Below are positions 1 to 9,848 of a stretch of 64,000 bases of DNA, one piece after another. How positions within the stretch are numbered: the first letter of the stretch is position 1; each line of letters begins with the position of its first letter. Source of the DNA: JAAZNF01 sp964561025. Its GTDB lineage: Bacteria; Myxococcota; B64-G9. The stretch is from the NCBI GenBank assembly GCA_964561025.1, contig CAZLNM010000008.1:17688-81687 (forward strand), read 5' to 3'. A program made the translations under genes and the position numbers. The notes under the pieces were generated by a model. It ran no database searches, was not told where the DNA came from, and saw nothing but the letters and a program-made list of their open reading frames with translations.

Positions 1-448
1 CGTCCTGGCCCACGCCCACGGTCTCCACCAGGATGACGTCCCAACCCATGGCGTCGAGCGCATGGACCACGTCGGCGGTGGTGCTGGCCAGCCCGCCCAG
101 ATGACCCCTGGTCGCGAAACTTCGGATGAACACCCCCTCGTCCAGGGCGTGCTGCTGCATGCGGATGCGGTCGCCCAGGATGGCGCCACCGGAGAATGGG
201 CTGCTGGGGTCGACCGCCACCACCGCAACGGTCTGGCCCCGGGCGCGCACCTCGTGGATGAGCTGATCCACCAGGGTGCTCTTGCCCGCTCCGGGGTTGC
301 CGGTGATTCCGACCAGCCAGGCGTTCCCGGCGTGAGGGTAGAGCTGCTTGAGAAGCGCGCGTGCCTCGGGCAACCCGTCGTCGAGCCAACGCATCAGGCG
401 GGCACAGGCGCGGACTTCGCGGGCGCGGAGAGCCTCGAGCGAGATCAT
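1..448 (-). CDS. meaB: MeaB/ArgK-type GTPase, methylmalonyl-CoA mutase chaperone (partial, cut by window edge)
   Basis: The reading frame opens at ATG (complement of 446-448) and runs off the left edge, giving 149 residues. It shows the P-loop GNPGAGKST at residues 50-58, the VDPSSPFSGGAILGDR segment and the ETVGVGQ switch motif that characterise the MeaB/ArgK G3E GTPases. These proteins gate cofactor loading and reactivation of adenosylcobalamin-dependent methylmalonyl-CoA mutase in the cytoplasm. Its ATG overlaps the stop of the upstream four-helix-bundle gene (ATGA), so the two are translationally coupled. Position last in the visible mutase operon fits the known role. The C-terminal half is outside the window. 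Confidence 0.93.
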   Translation of the reverse strand, partial: MISLEALRAREVRACARLMRWLDDGLPEARALLKQLYPHAGNAWLVGITGNPGAGKSTLVDQLIHEVRARGQTVAVVAVDPSSPFSGGAILGDRIRMQQHALDEGVFIRSFATRGHLGGLASTTADVVHALDAMGWDVILVETVGVGQD

Positions 449-1077
449 GGAGCCGGGGCCGCTCCTTCCCCGCCGGAAGGCTTCTGCCTGGCAAGCTGTC
501 CCAGGAACCGGTTCACCTCGACGACCACCGCGTCGGCGTCGGCGCGCAGCCTGGAGAGGTCTTTCTCCTCCGCCAGCCCGAGCTCGCCGAGCTGCTGTAG
601 GTGGTCTTGAACGCTCATGAGCGCCATACGGCTCTCCAGGGCTCCCCCGACCCCGGAACGGAACGTCCCTCCGCCGAAACCGGCGGCCAACGAGGCGGTG
701 ATGGTCGTGGCGTTGTGCTTGATCCGCTGGACCAGGTTCTGCTTTTCGCTCTCCGGCAACCGGTTGGCCAGACGATAGAGCTCGTTGCGCAAGGCGCGGC
801 CCAACCGGTGAGCCGGAATGTCGCTGAAGCTGGCGTACCCGCCGAGGCCTTTCCCGCTCAACGCCGCCTCGCGCAGGGCCCGGTCCTCGGCGGGCTCGGT
901 CACGGGAGCCGATCGTGCCGCCGCGGGTCTCGCCGGAGGGGTGTCTCCGCCCATCGGCCGTTCCCGCTCTTCATGACCGCGGCGCAACATCACCCGGCCG
1001 CGGCGTTCGTCGTCACCATCCCGTTCCCTGCCCCGGCGCGGGGGACGGCGCTGCGGAAAATCCGTGTTCTTGGTCAC
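445..1077 (-). CDS. four-helix-bundle protein (23S rRNA IVS-protein-like) with Arg-rich N-terminus
   Basis: 210 residues from a GTG start 16 bases after the mutase B12-subunit stop. Residues from about 85 to 200 resemble the four-helix-bundle family first described as the 23S rRNA intervening-sequence protein: a first helix with LYRLANRLPESE, then IKHNATTITASLAAGFGGG, then two further amphipathic helices ending in VNRFLGQLA. The first 65 residues are Arg/Pro-rich and look disordered; ATG codons at residues 30 and 42 are alternative starts. Function is unknown. Sitting between the B12 subunit and MeaB with an ATGA overlap to meaB suggests a structural or accessory role with the mutase (inference). 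Confidence 0.75.
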   Translation of the reverse strand: MTKNTDFPQRRPPRRGRERDGDDERRGRVMLRRGHEERERPMGGDTPPARPAAARSAPVTEPAEDRALREAALSGKGLGGYASFSDIPAHRLGRALRNELYRLANRLPESEKQNLVQRIKHNATTITASLAAGFGGGTFRSGVGGALESRMALMSVQDHLQQLGELGLAEEKDLSRLRADADAVVVEVNRFLGQLARQKPSGGEGAAPAP

Positions 1078-1093
1078 TTGGGGCCTCGGGCTT

Positions 1094-1498
1094 TCAACGG
1101 GGTTTGATGTTCTCGCGGATCCATTTCACGATGTTCTCGGTGGAGGTGCCGGGGGTGAAGATCTGGTGCACCCCCTGCTCGCGCAGGCGGGGGATGTCGT
1201 CGTCCGGGATGATCCCGCCCCCGAACACCACGATGTCCGCTCCGCCTTTCTGGCGCAGGCCTTCCACCACCGCCGGCATGAGCACGTTGTGGGCGCCGCT
1301 CATGATGGACAGCCCCACCGCGTCCACGTCCTCCTGGATGGCGGTGGCGACGATCATCTCCGGGGTCTGGTGCAGCCCGGTATAGATGACCTCCATGCCC
1401 GCGTCCCGCAGGCTGCGCGCCACCACCTTGGCGCCTCGATCGTGCCCGTCCAACCCCGGTTTGGCGATCAGGATGCGAAGCTTCCTCTCCTCGGTCAT
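1094..1498 (-). CDS. mcmA2: methylmalonyl-CoA mutase, cobalamin-binding (small) subunit
   Basis: 134 residues, the usual size of a stand-alone B12-binding chain. It has the base-off cobalamin signature D-x-H-x-x-G as LDGHDRG with the lower-axial-ligand His at residue 19, followed by GLSIMSGAH and the FGGGIIP loop of the Rossmann-like fold. With the separate catalytic chain encoded just upstream it forms the split (archaeal-type) methylmalonyl-CoA mutase, which interconverts (R)-methylmalonyl-CoA and succinyl-CoA. The ATG lies 35 bases after the large-subunit stop and is preceded by a GGAG-type ribosome site. Confidence 0.93.
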   Translation of the reverse strand: MTEERKLRILIAKPGLDGHDRGAKVVARSLRDAGMEVIYTGLHQTPEMIVATAIQEDVDAVGLSIMSGAHNVLMPAVVEGLRQKGGADIVVFGGGIIPDDDIPRLREQGVHQIFTPGTSTENIVKWIRENIKPR

Positions 1499-1533
1499 GG
1501 CTCCTCCATGGCTCTCGCCGGCAATGGGCCGGC

Positions 1534-3216
<1,683 letters not shown>

Positions 3217-3226
3217 ATCAAACTCC

Positions 3227-3769
3227 TCAGCGTTCGATCCCTACCCGGGCCAGGATGCCACGCTCGTAGTAGTGCTTGACCAGCTTCATCTCGGTGACGA
3301 GATCGGCGGCGGCGATCACCTCGGGGTGGGCACCACGTCCCGTGAGCACCAGCTCCACCTCGGGCGGCTTGCTGCGGATGAGATCCAGCACATCCCGAAG
3401 CTCGACAAGGTTGAAATCCAAGGCCACGTTGATCTCGTCCAGGATCACGATGTCGTGCTGGTTTTCGGAGAGGATCTTGCGGGCCAGCTTGATACCGTCC
3501 TGGGCCCACTTGATGTCGATGGGGTCCGGGTTCTTCTTGGAGACGAAGGTCTCCCGCCCCATCTCGCGCACTTCAAGGAACGGCGCAAGGCGCCGGGCGA
3601 TCTCGAGCTCGCCGTACTCGATGTTGCCCTTCATGAACAGGATCATGAAGGTCTTCAGGTTGTGCCCCGCCGCCCGGCATGCCAGCCCCAGCGCGGCGGT
3701 GGTCTTTCCCTTGCCGTCGCCGGTGTAGACGTGGACGTACCCTTTGTCGAGCCGCATCGCGCCGGACAT
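3227..3769 (-). CDS. cobO: cob(I)yrinic acid a,c-diamide adenosyltransferase (CobA/CobO/BtuR family)
   Basis: 180 residues with the family P-loop GDGKGKTT at about residues 17-24, followed by ALGLACRAAGH, the FMKGN segment and ILDEINVALDF, all typical of CobA/CobO/BtuR. The enzyme transfers the 5'-deoxyadenosyl group of ATP to cob(I)alamin or its precursor, producing the coenzyme used by the mutase. The gene sits 10 bases upstream of the mutase large-subunit gene and 3 bases after the acyl-CoA dehydrogenase stop, so it is in the same operon; no other cobalamin biosynthesis genes are visible here, which points to local cofactor supply or salvage. ATG at 3769 is favoured by an upstream GGAGG; a second ATG lies four codons in. 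Confidence 0.93.
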   Translation of the reverse strand: MSGAMRLDKGYVHVYTGDGKGKTTAALGLACRAAGHNLKTFMILFMKGNIEYGELEIARRLAPFLEVREMGRETFVSKKNPDPIDIKWAQDGIKLARKILSENQHDIVILDEINVALDFNLVELRDVLDLIRSKPPEVELVLTGRGAHPEVIAAADLVTEMKLVKHYYERGILARVGIER

Positions 3770-3772
3770 CCC

Positions 3773-4918
3773 TCACTCCTCCAGCAGCGAGCGGGCGATC
3801 ACCATGCGCTGGATCTCGCTGGCGCCTTCGTAGATGGTGGTGACCCGGCAATCACGGAAGAAGCGCTCCACCGGGTATTCGTCCACGTAGCCGTAGCCGC
3901 CGTGCACCTGCACCGCCCGCGAGCACACCCGGTTGGCGGCCTCGGTGGCGAAGAGCTTGGCCATGGAGGCCTCGCGGGTGAACGGCCGATCCAGCTCCTT
4001 CAGGCGGGCCGCCCGCAAGATGAGCAGCCGCGCCGCGTCCAGCTCGGTCGCCGAGTCGGCCAGCATCCACTGGATGGCCTGGTGATCGGCCAGCCGCTGG
4101 CCGAAGGTCTTGCGCTCCTTGGCGTAGTCTATCGCCGCCTGAAGCGCCGCGCTGCCGATGCCGATGGCCATGGCGCCGACCCCCAGCCGGCCGCCATCGA
4201 GCGCGACCATGGCGATGCGGAAGCCGCGGTTCTCCTCGCCCAGCAGGGCGTCCGGCGGGAGCTTCATCCCGTCGAAGGTGAGCGAGACGGTGTTCGAGGC
4301 GCGCTGGCCCATCTTGCGCTCCTCGCGGCCGACGATCAGCCCGGGGGTGCCCGCCGGCACCAGGAAGGCGGAGATGCCCTTGGCCCCCGGCCCGCCGGTG
4401 CGAGCCCAGGCCACGTGCACGCCGGCCACCGCGCCGGAGGTGATGAACTGCTTGGTGCCGTCGAGGATCCAGCCGCCGTCCGGCGTCCGGCGGGCGGTGG
4501 TGGCCAGCGAGGCCGCGTCGGAGCCGCAGCCGGGCTCGGTGAGCGCGAAGGCGCCGGCCAGGTACTCGCCGGAGACCAGCTTGGGCACGTGGGCCCGGAT
4601 CTGCTCCTCGGTGCCGAACTTGCAGATGATCTCGGCCACCATGTTGGTCACGCCGGTGGTCACCGTGGTCGAGGAGCAGGCGGCGCCGAGCTCCATCATG
4701 GCCAGCACGTAGGCCACCACGCCCGCCTCGGTGCCGCCGAAACGCTCGGGGACGTTCACCCCCATGAGCCCCAGCCCGGCCATCTTTTGCAAAAGCTCGG
4801 CCGGGAACTCGCCCTTGCGCTCCCGTTCGGTGGCGCCCGGGAGGAGCTCGCTGCGGGCGAAGTCGCGGGCGGTCTGCTGGATGAGCTTCTGCGTCTCGGA
4901 AAGCTCGAAATCGATCAC
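3773..4918 (-). CDS. acyl-CoA dehydrogenase (short/medium-chain type)
   Basis: 381 residues starting at GTG two bases after the 3-hydroxyacyl-CoA dehydrogenase stop. Family blocks are FALTEPGCGSDAA (FAD-binding middle domain), KQFITSGAVAG, KMGQRASNT and the C-terminal IYEGASEIQ, whose Glu (about 364) is the catalytic base of butyryl-CoA-type enzymes. It is a cytoplasmic flavoprotein catalysing alpha,beta-dehydrogenation of acyl-CoA, or the reverse with an electron-transfer partner. Chain-length specificity cannot be read from sequence alone; the neighbouring Hbd-like gene suggests C4 substrates. No Etf genes are visible. Confidence 0.93.
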   Translation of the reverse strand: MIDFELSETQKLIQQTARDFARSELLPGATERERKGEFPAELLQKMAGLGLMGVNVPERFGGTEAGVVAYVLAMMELGAACSSTTVTTGVTNMVAEIICKFGTEEQIRAHVPKLVSGEYLAGAFALTEPGCGSDAASLATTARRTPDGGWILDGTKQFITSGAVAGVHVAWARTGGPGAKGISAFLVPAGTPGLIVGREERKMGQRASNTVSLTFDGMKLPPDALLGEENRGFRIAMVALDGGRLGVGAMAIGIGSAALQAAIDYAKERKTFGQRLADHQAIQWMLADSATELDAARLLILRAARLKELDRPFTREASMAKLFATEAANRVCSRAVQVHGGYGYVDEYPVERFFRDCRVTTIYEGASEIQRMVIARSLLEE

Positions 4919-4920
4919 GG

Positions 4921-5772
<852 letters not shown>

Positions 5773-5823
5773 GAGAACCTCCCGGCGGTAACACGCCGAA
5801 GTCCCTATAAAACAGCCGGTGGT

Positions 5824-5852
5824 TGCGTACCAGTTTTACTCGAGGTTGTCAA
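5824..5852 (-). promoter_or_regulatory. candidate sigma70-type promoter for the acyl-CoA/mutase operon
   Basis: On the minus strand a perfect TTGACA (5852-5847) is followed after 17 bases by TACGCA (5829-5824), about 50 bases upstream of the hbd ATG. The -35 and spacing are ideal, the -10 weak. It lies in the 235-base divergent region before the CHAD gene. Confidence 0.4.
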
Positions 5853-6007
5853 CGCGCGGCCGGGCCGCTTCGCCTGCAGCCGGCGGAGAACTGGAAGTCG
5901 GATTTGCCTTGGTGTATTCGTTACACGGTTGTCACTTCGACGACACAGGGAACAGGTATAGCTTGCGCGGTAAACGATTGCAGGCCCAACCCGAGGAGCC
6001 TTCGGCC

Positions 6008-6976
6008 TTGACCAACGCCTGCCCATCCAGGATCACGCTGGAGCTGGGTTTTTCCGCCGCGAAACGCCACCTGGAGGCGCTCGCGCGCTGCAACGAGGGC
6101 CTCCGGCGCGCCGGCGACATCGAGGATGTCCATCAGGCGCGGGTCGCCCTGCGGCGGCTGCGCTCGGTCCTCGATCTCCTTCGGCCGCAGGTCGGCAAGG
6201 GGATCTCGCCCCTCGAGCGCCGCGCCAAGAAGCTCCTCGGCGTGCTCGGGCCGGTGCGCGACCTCGACGTCCAGATCGATTTTCTGACACGCGACCTGAA
6301 GAGCCAGAAAGAGCCGGCGTACCGGCCCGGCATCCGCAGGCTCTTGCTCCGGCTGAAGAACCGGCGGGCCGAGCTGCAGGGCTCCGTCGAAGAGCTCTAC
6401 ACGACCTCCGCTATTGGAGAGCTTGCCAGGCGAACGCAACGAGCGCTGGAATCATGGGCTGCGCGAAAGCAGGAAAGCTGGATCCTGTACCCCTTCCTCC
6501 TGCCCTATCTCGAGGACTTGCTGGCCTTCGAGGAGTTCATCCACCAGGCGGAGGCCGTCGAGCCGCTGCACAAGGCACGCATCGCCGCGAAGAGGCTCCG
6601 CTACGCGCTGGAGATTGTCTTGCCCGTCGATCCCTCGGCGCTTTCCAGGCCCGTCAAGGAGTTCAAGAGGCTGCAGGATCTTTTGGGAGACATCCACGAC
6701 TGCGACGTGTGGGCCACGACCATCCGCGATTTCTTGGCCCGGGAGCCGGTGAAGATGCTGGAGTTTCTCGGCCACGATCGGGGCATGCGGCGTATGGTGC
6801 CAGGTTGCGAAAACCTGCTTCTACGGCTTTCGAAAAAGCGGGACCGCCTCCACCGCATGCTCATGAGGTCCTGGAATCGCTTGCAGAAGCAGGACTTCTG
6901 GGGAGAGCTGGGAACGAGGCTCCAAAGAGTCCTACAACAAGGCCCCGGCGAGGCTTCACCAGGCGGCATGCGATGA
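6008..6976 (+). CDS. CHAD domain protein (polyphosphate-binding)
   Basis: 322 residues from a TTG at 6008 that has GAGGAG eight bases upstream; the frame is open to a GTG at 5819 but that extra stretch is non-conserved-looking and covers the promoter region. Two symmetric helical halves carry the CHAD signatures: VHQARVALRRLRSVLDLL and RDLDVQ in the first, PLHKARIAAKRLRYALEIV and LGDIHDCDVW in the second. CHAD domains are basic helical bundles that bind inorganic polyphosphate and often occur next to polyphosphate enzymes. The stop overlaps the next ATG (ATGA). As first gene of an operon with three polyphosphate kinases, a role in granule binding or targeting is inferred. Confidence 0.88.
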   Translation: MTNACPSRITLELGFSAAKRHLEALARCNEGLRRAGDIEDVHQARVALRRLRSVLDLLRPQVGKGISPLERRAKKLLGVLGPVRDLDVQIDFLTRDLKSQKEPAYRPGIRRLLLRLKNRRAELQGSVEELYTTSAIGELARRTQRALESWAARKQESWILYPFLLPYLEDLLAFEEFIHQAEAVEPLHKARIAAKRLRYALEIVLPVDPSALSRPVKEFKRLQDLLGDIHDCDVWATTIRDFLAREPVKMLEFLGHDRGMRRMVPGCENLLLRLSKKRDRLHRMLMRSWNRLQKQDFWGELGTRLQRVLQQGPGEASPGGMR

Positions 6977-8373
6977 AGGTCGGGTTGATCTCCGATGTCC
7001 ACGGGAATCTCCACGCGCTCGAGGCGGTGCTAAAAAGGCTCGAGCGCATGAAGGTCTCGGCCATCTGGAACCTCGGCGACGCGACCGGATACGGCGCCAA
7101 ACCCGAGGAGGTTGTCCAGCTTCTCAAGAATCGCGGCGTGGTCAGCATCCTTGGCAACTACGACCGCAAGGTGCTTCAGTTTGCCCAAAATGGTCTCGAC
7201 CAACCCAAGAAGTCATTGAAACGCCTTGCCTTTCGCTATGCCCTCCGCTCGCTGTCCCGCGCCAGCCGGGCCTATCTTGGCTCCCTGCCCCATTCTCTGC
7301 GGCTCAAGATCGCAGGGGTCCAGGTCCTGCTGGTCCACGGCAGCCCCGATTCCGACGAGGAGCACCTCACCGCCGAAACTCTGTCGGAGCACCTCGCACG
7401 GCTGGCCCGCCCGCTGGGCGTCGATTTGATAGCCTGCGGCCACTCGCACCGCGCCTTCCTTCGGCGGGTGGGGCGCACCTGGTTCGTAAACCCCGGTAGC
7501 GTGGGCCGGCCGGATGACGGTGACCCCCGGGCGTCCTGCGCCGTGCTCGACTTCTCGGGCGGCAAGGTGCGGGCCCGTCTGCTGCGAATCTCCTACGACG
7601 TGCCGGGCGCCATCACCGCGCTGCGAGAGGCGGGTTTGCCGGAGGCCTTTGGCGAGATGCTGCGCTCGGGACGATCCCTGGACGACGTTTTGCAGGCAAA
7701 GGCCGCACCGGCGGCCACGGAGATTTCCGAAAAGGCCTTGCGGCGCCTCCGGCCGGCCGTCCTGGACGTCGTCCGGCGGCTGCCCCTGGACATCGCCCAC
7801 TCCGAGCAGGTGGCCGCGCTTTCATTGCGGTTGTTCGACCAGCTCCGGCGTTTCACCCGCCTCACCCCCACCGACAGGATGCTGCTGTTCGCGGCCGCCA
7901 TGCTGCACGACATCGGCTGGGTGCGCGGCGACCGGGGCCATCACAAGCACTCGCTCGAGATGATTCTGGAATTGAAAGAGTTGCCCCTGCCCGCCGAGCT
8001 GCGCGCCCTGGTGGCGAACACCGCGCGTTACCATCGGCGGGCGCTTCCCAGCCTCAAGCACCGGCACTTCGCGGCCCTGGCTCCGGCGCAGCGGGAGCGG
8101 GTGTCCTGGCTGGGCGCCATCCTGCGCTTCGCGGACGGGTTGGATTGCACCCATCGCCAGCGACTGCGCGACGTGCGCATCCGCGCCGGCAAGCTGGCCA
8201 TCCGGGTGGATCTGTGCTACCGCAGGCCGGCCCGCCTGGAGGCTCTGATGGGCAAGGAGAAGGGCGAGTGGCTGCGGTTGCTGCTGCGCCGCAACCTCGA
8301 TCTCCGTCTGGTGCCCGCCAGGGGCCTGCGGGCCATGGGAACGCTGGCCGAGGTCACGGAACGAAGGAGCTGA
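6973..8373 (+). CDS. calcineurin-type phosphoesterase fused to Ppx/GppA-like HD domain
   Basis: 466 residues. Residues 1 to about 215 form a YfcE-like metallophosphatase with DVH at 8-10, LGD at 34-36, GNYD at 61-64, LVHGSPD and CGHSH. Residues from about 255 on match the C-terminal HD-like domain of exopolyphosphatase/GppA enzymes: LHDIGW with the HD pair at 312-313, then GHHKHS and an RYHRR segment. The ASKHA catalytic half of Ppx/GppA is absent and replaced by the phosphoesterase. Coupling (ATGA) to a CHAD gene and to PPK genes suggests polyphosphate or (p)ppGpp hydrolysis; the substrate is not known. Confidence 0.88.
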   Translation: MKVGLISDVHGNLHALEAVLKRLERMKVSAIWNLGDATGYGAKPEEVVQLLKNRGVVSILGNYDRKVLQFAQNGLDQPKKSLKRLAFRYALRSLSRASRAYLGSLPHSLRLKIAGVQVLLVHGSPDSDEEHLTAETLSEHLARLARPLGVDLIACGHSHRAFLRRVGRTWFVNPGSVGRPDDGDPRASCAVLDFSGGKVRARLLRISYDVPGAITALREAGLPEAFGEMLRSGRSLDDVLQAKAAPAATEISEKALRRLRPAVLDVVRRLPLDIAHSEQVAALSLRLFDQLRRFTRLTPTDRMLLFAAAMLHDIGWVRGDRGHHKHSLEMILELKELPLPAELRALVANTARYHRRALPSLKHRHFAALAPAQRERVSWLGAILRFADGLDCTHRQRLRDVRIRAGKLAIRVDLCYRRPARLEALMGKEKGEWLRLLLRRNLDLRLVPARGLRAMGTLAEVTERRS

Positions 8374-8376
8374 GAC

Positions 8377-9126
8377 ATGTTGGAACTGATCGATCTCTCC
8401 CGCAAGATGAGCCGCGCCGAATTCCGCTTGCGGCTACCGCGCTTTCAGCAGCAGATGCTGGAGGTGGAGGAGGCCATCGCCTCGGCCGGCATCCCGGTGA
8501 TCATCGTGGTGGAGGGTTGGGCCACGGCCAACAAGGGAGGCGTGATCCGCACCCTCACCTCGCGCATGGACCCGCGAGGGTTCCGGGTGGTGACGATCGG
8601 CGCTCCGCGGGAACACGAGAAGAACTTCCCCTGGATGCACCGCTTCTGGCTGCGCCTGCCCAACTACGGCGAGATCGCCATCTTCGACCAGAGCTGGTAC
8701 CGGCGCCTGTTGGAGGACCGTGTGGAGGAGAAGGTCCCGAAGAGCGAGTGGAAACGCGCCTTCGCCGCCATCCGCAACTTCGAGCGCACCCTGGCGGACG
8801 ACGGCACGGTGATCATCAAGTTCTTCCTGCACATCAGCCGCAAAGAGCAAGCCAAGCGCCTGCGAAAGCAACTTTCCGACAAGACCACCGCCCAGCTGGT
8901 GAGCAAGGAGGATCGCGCCCAGCACAAGAAGTATGCCCGCTACCAGGAGGCCATCGAGGAGATGCTCTCCCAGACCGAGGCCGAGTGGGCGCCCTGGACC
9001 ATCGTGGAAGCGAACAGCGGCCACTTCGCCCGCTACCGGGTCTTCGAGACCGTGCTGCAGCGCCTCCAGCAGGCCCTGCGCGCCGTGCCCGACAAGGCCC
9101 CCGCCGCGGCGCCCGCCGGGAGGTGA
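8377..9126 (+). CDS. PPK2-family protein with altered Walker motifs
   Basis: 249 residues clearly homologous to PPK2 (MDPRGF, FPWMHRFWLRLP, NFERTL, FFLHISRKEQ). The Walker A region reads EGWATANKGG (46-55) where the family norm is EGxDAAGKGG, so the usual aspartate at 49 is Ala and the Gly before Lys is Asn. Walker B reads DQSWYRR instead of DRSWYGR. Family enzymes transfer phosphate between polyphosphate and nucleoside mono- or diphosphates. The changes suggest altered specificity or a non-catalytic partner for the next gene, as in two-domain PPK2 proteins where one half is degenerate (inference). AAGGAG precedes the ATG and overlaps the upstream stop. Confidence 0.9.
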   Translation: MLELIDLSRKMSRAEFRLRLPRFQQQMLEVEEAIASAGIPVIIVVEGWATANKGGVIRTLTSRMDPRGFRVVTIGAPREHEKNFPWMHRFWLRLPNYGEIAIFDQSWYRRLLEDRVEEKVPKSEWKRAFAAIRNFERTLADDGTVIIKFFLHISRKEQAKRLRKQLSDKTTAQLVSKEDRAQHKKYARYQEAIEEMLSQTEAEWAPWTIVEANSGHFARYRVFETVLQRLQQALRAVPDKAPAAAPAGR

Positions 9127-9132
9127 CGGACC

Positions 9133-9840
9133 ATGCTCGAAAAAGTCGACCTGTCGCTGAAGCTTGGCGAGGGAGAGTACCAGAAGAAGCTCAAGAAGCT
9201 CCAGCGAAGCCTGTCGCTGCTCGGTCACAACGTGTACATAAAAAAACGCCCGGTGGTGATCGTTTTCGAGGGCCTGGACGCGGCTGGCAAGGGCGGCTGC
9301 ATCAAGCGCATCACTGAAAAGCTGGACCCGCGCGGCTTCGTGGTGTGGGCCATCGCCGCCCCGCACGGAGAGGATCGCACCCACCAGTACCTCTACCGTT
9401 TCTGGCGCCGCCTGCCCGAGGGCGGCCAGATCGCCATCTTCGACCGCTCCTGGTACGGGCGGGTGCTGGTCGAGCGCATCGAGGGCTTCTGCACCGAAGA
9501 GGCCTGGAAGCGCGCCTACCGGGAGATCAACGACTTCGAGCGCGAGCTCACCGATTTCGGCACCATCCTGCTGAAGTTCTGGTTGCACATCAGCAAGCAG
9601 GAGCAGCTGCGGCGCTTCAAGGAGCGCGAGCGGGAACCGGCCAAGAAGTGGAAGATCACCAGCGAGGACTGGCGCAACCGTGAGAAGTGGGACCTGTACC
9701 AGACTGCGGCGGAGGAGATGTTGCTGCGCACCAGCACCCTGAAAGCCCCCTGGCACATCGTGGAGGCCGATGACAAGCACTGGGCGCGGATCAAGGTGCT
9801 GCAGATCCTGGTCGAGAGCCTGAAGCGGCACATGGGATAG
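9133..9840 (+). CDS. ppk2: polyphosphate kinase 2 (canonical motifs)
   Basis: 235 residues with intact PPK2 motifs: Walker A EGLDAAGKGG (46-55), LDPRGF, Walker B DRSWYGR (104-110), the lid segment RFKEREREPAKKWKI and a C-terminal helix. It is expected to use polyphosphate to phosphorylate NMP or NDP, or the reverse, in the cytoplasm. It follows its degenerate paralogue by six bases with GGGAGG overlapping that gene's stop. The subclass (AMP-, ADP- or GDP-directed) cannot be assigned by eye. Confidence 0.95.
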   Translation: MLEKVDLSLKLGEGEYQKKLKKLQRSLSLLGHNVYIKKRPVVIVFEGLDAAGKGGCIKRITEKLDPRGFVVWAIAAPHGEDRTHQYLYRFWRRLPEGGQIAIFDRSWYGRVLVERIEGFCTEEAWKRAYREINDFERELTDFGTILLKFWLHISKQEQLRRFKEREREPAKKWKITSEDWRNREKWDLYQTAAEEMLLRTSTLKAPWHIVEADDKHWARIKVLQILVESLKRHMG

Positions 9841-9848
9841 ACGGGAGG

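Noticed and set aside
5819..6007. In-frame GTG extension of the CHAD gene
   Set aside because: The added residues look like noise, cover the divergent promoter region, and the TTG at 6008 has a ribosome site.
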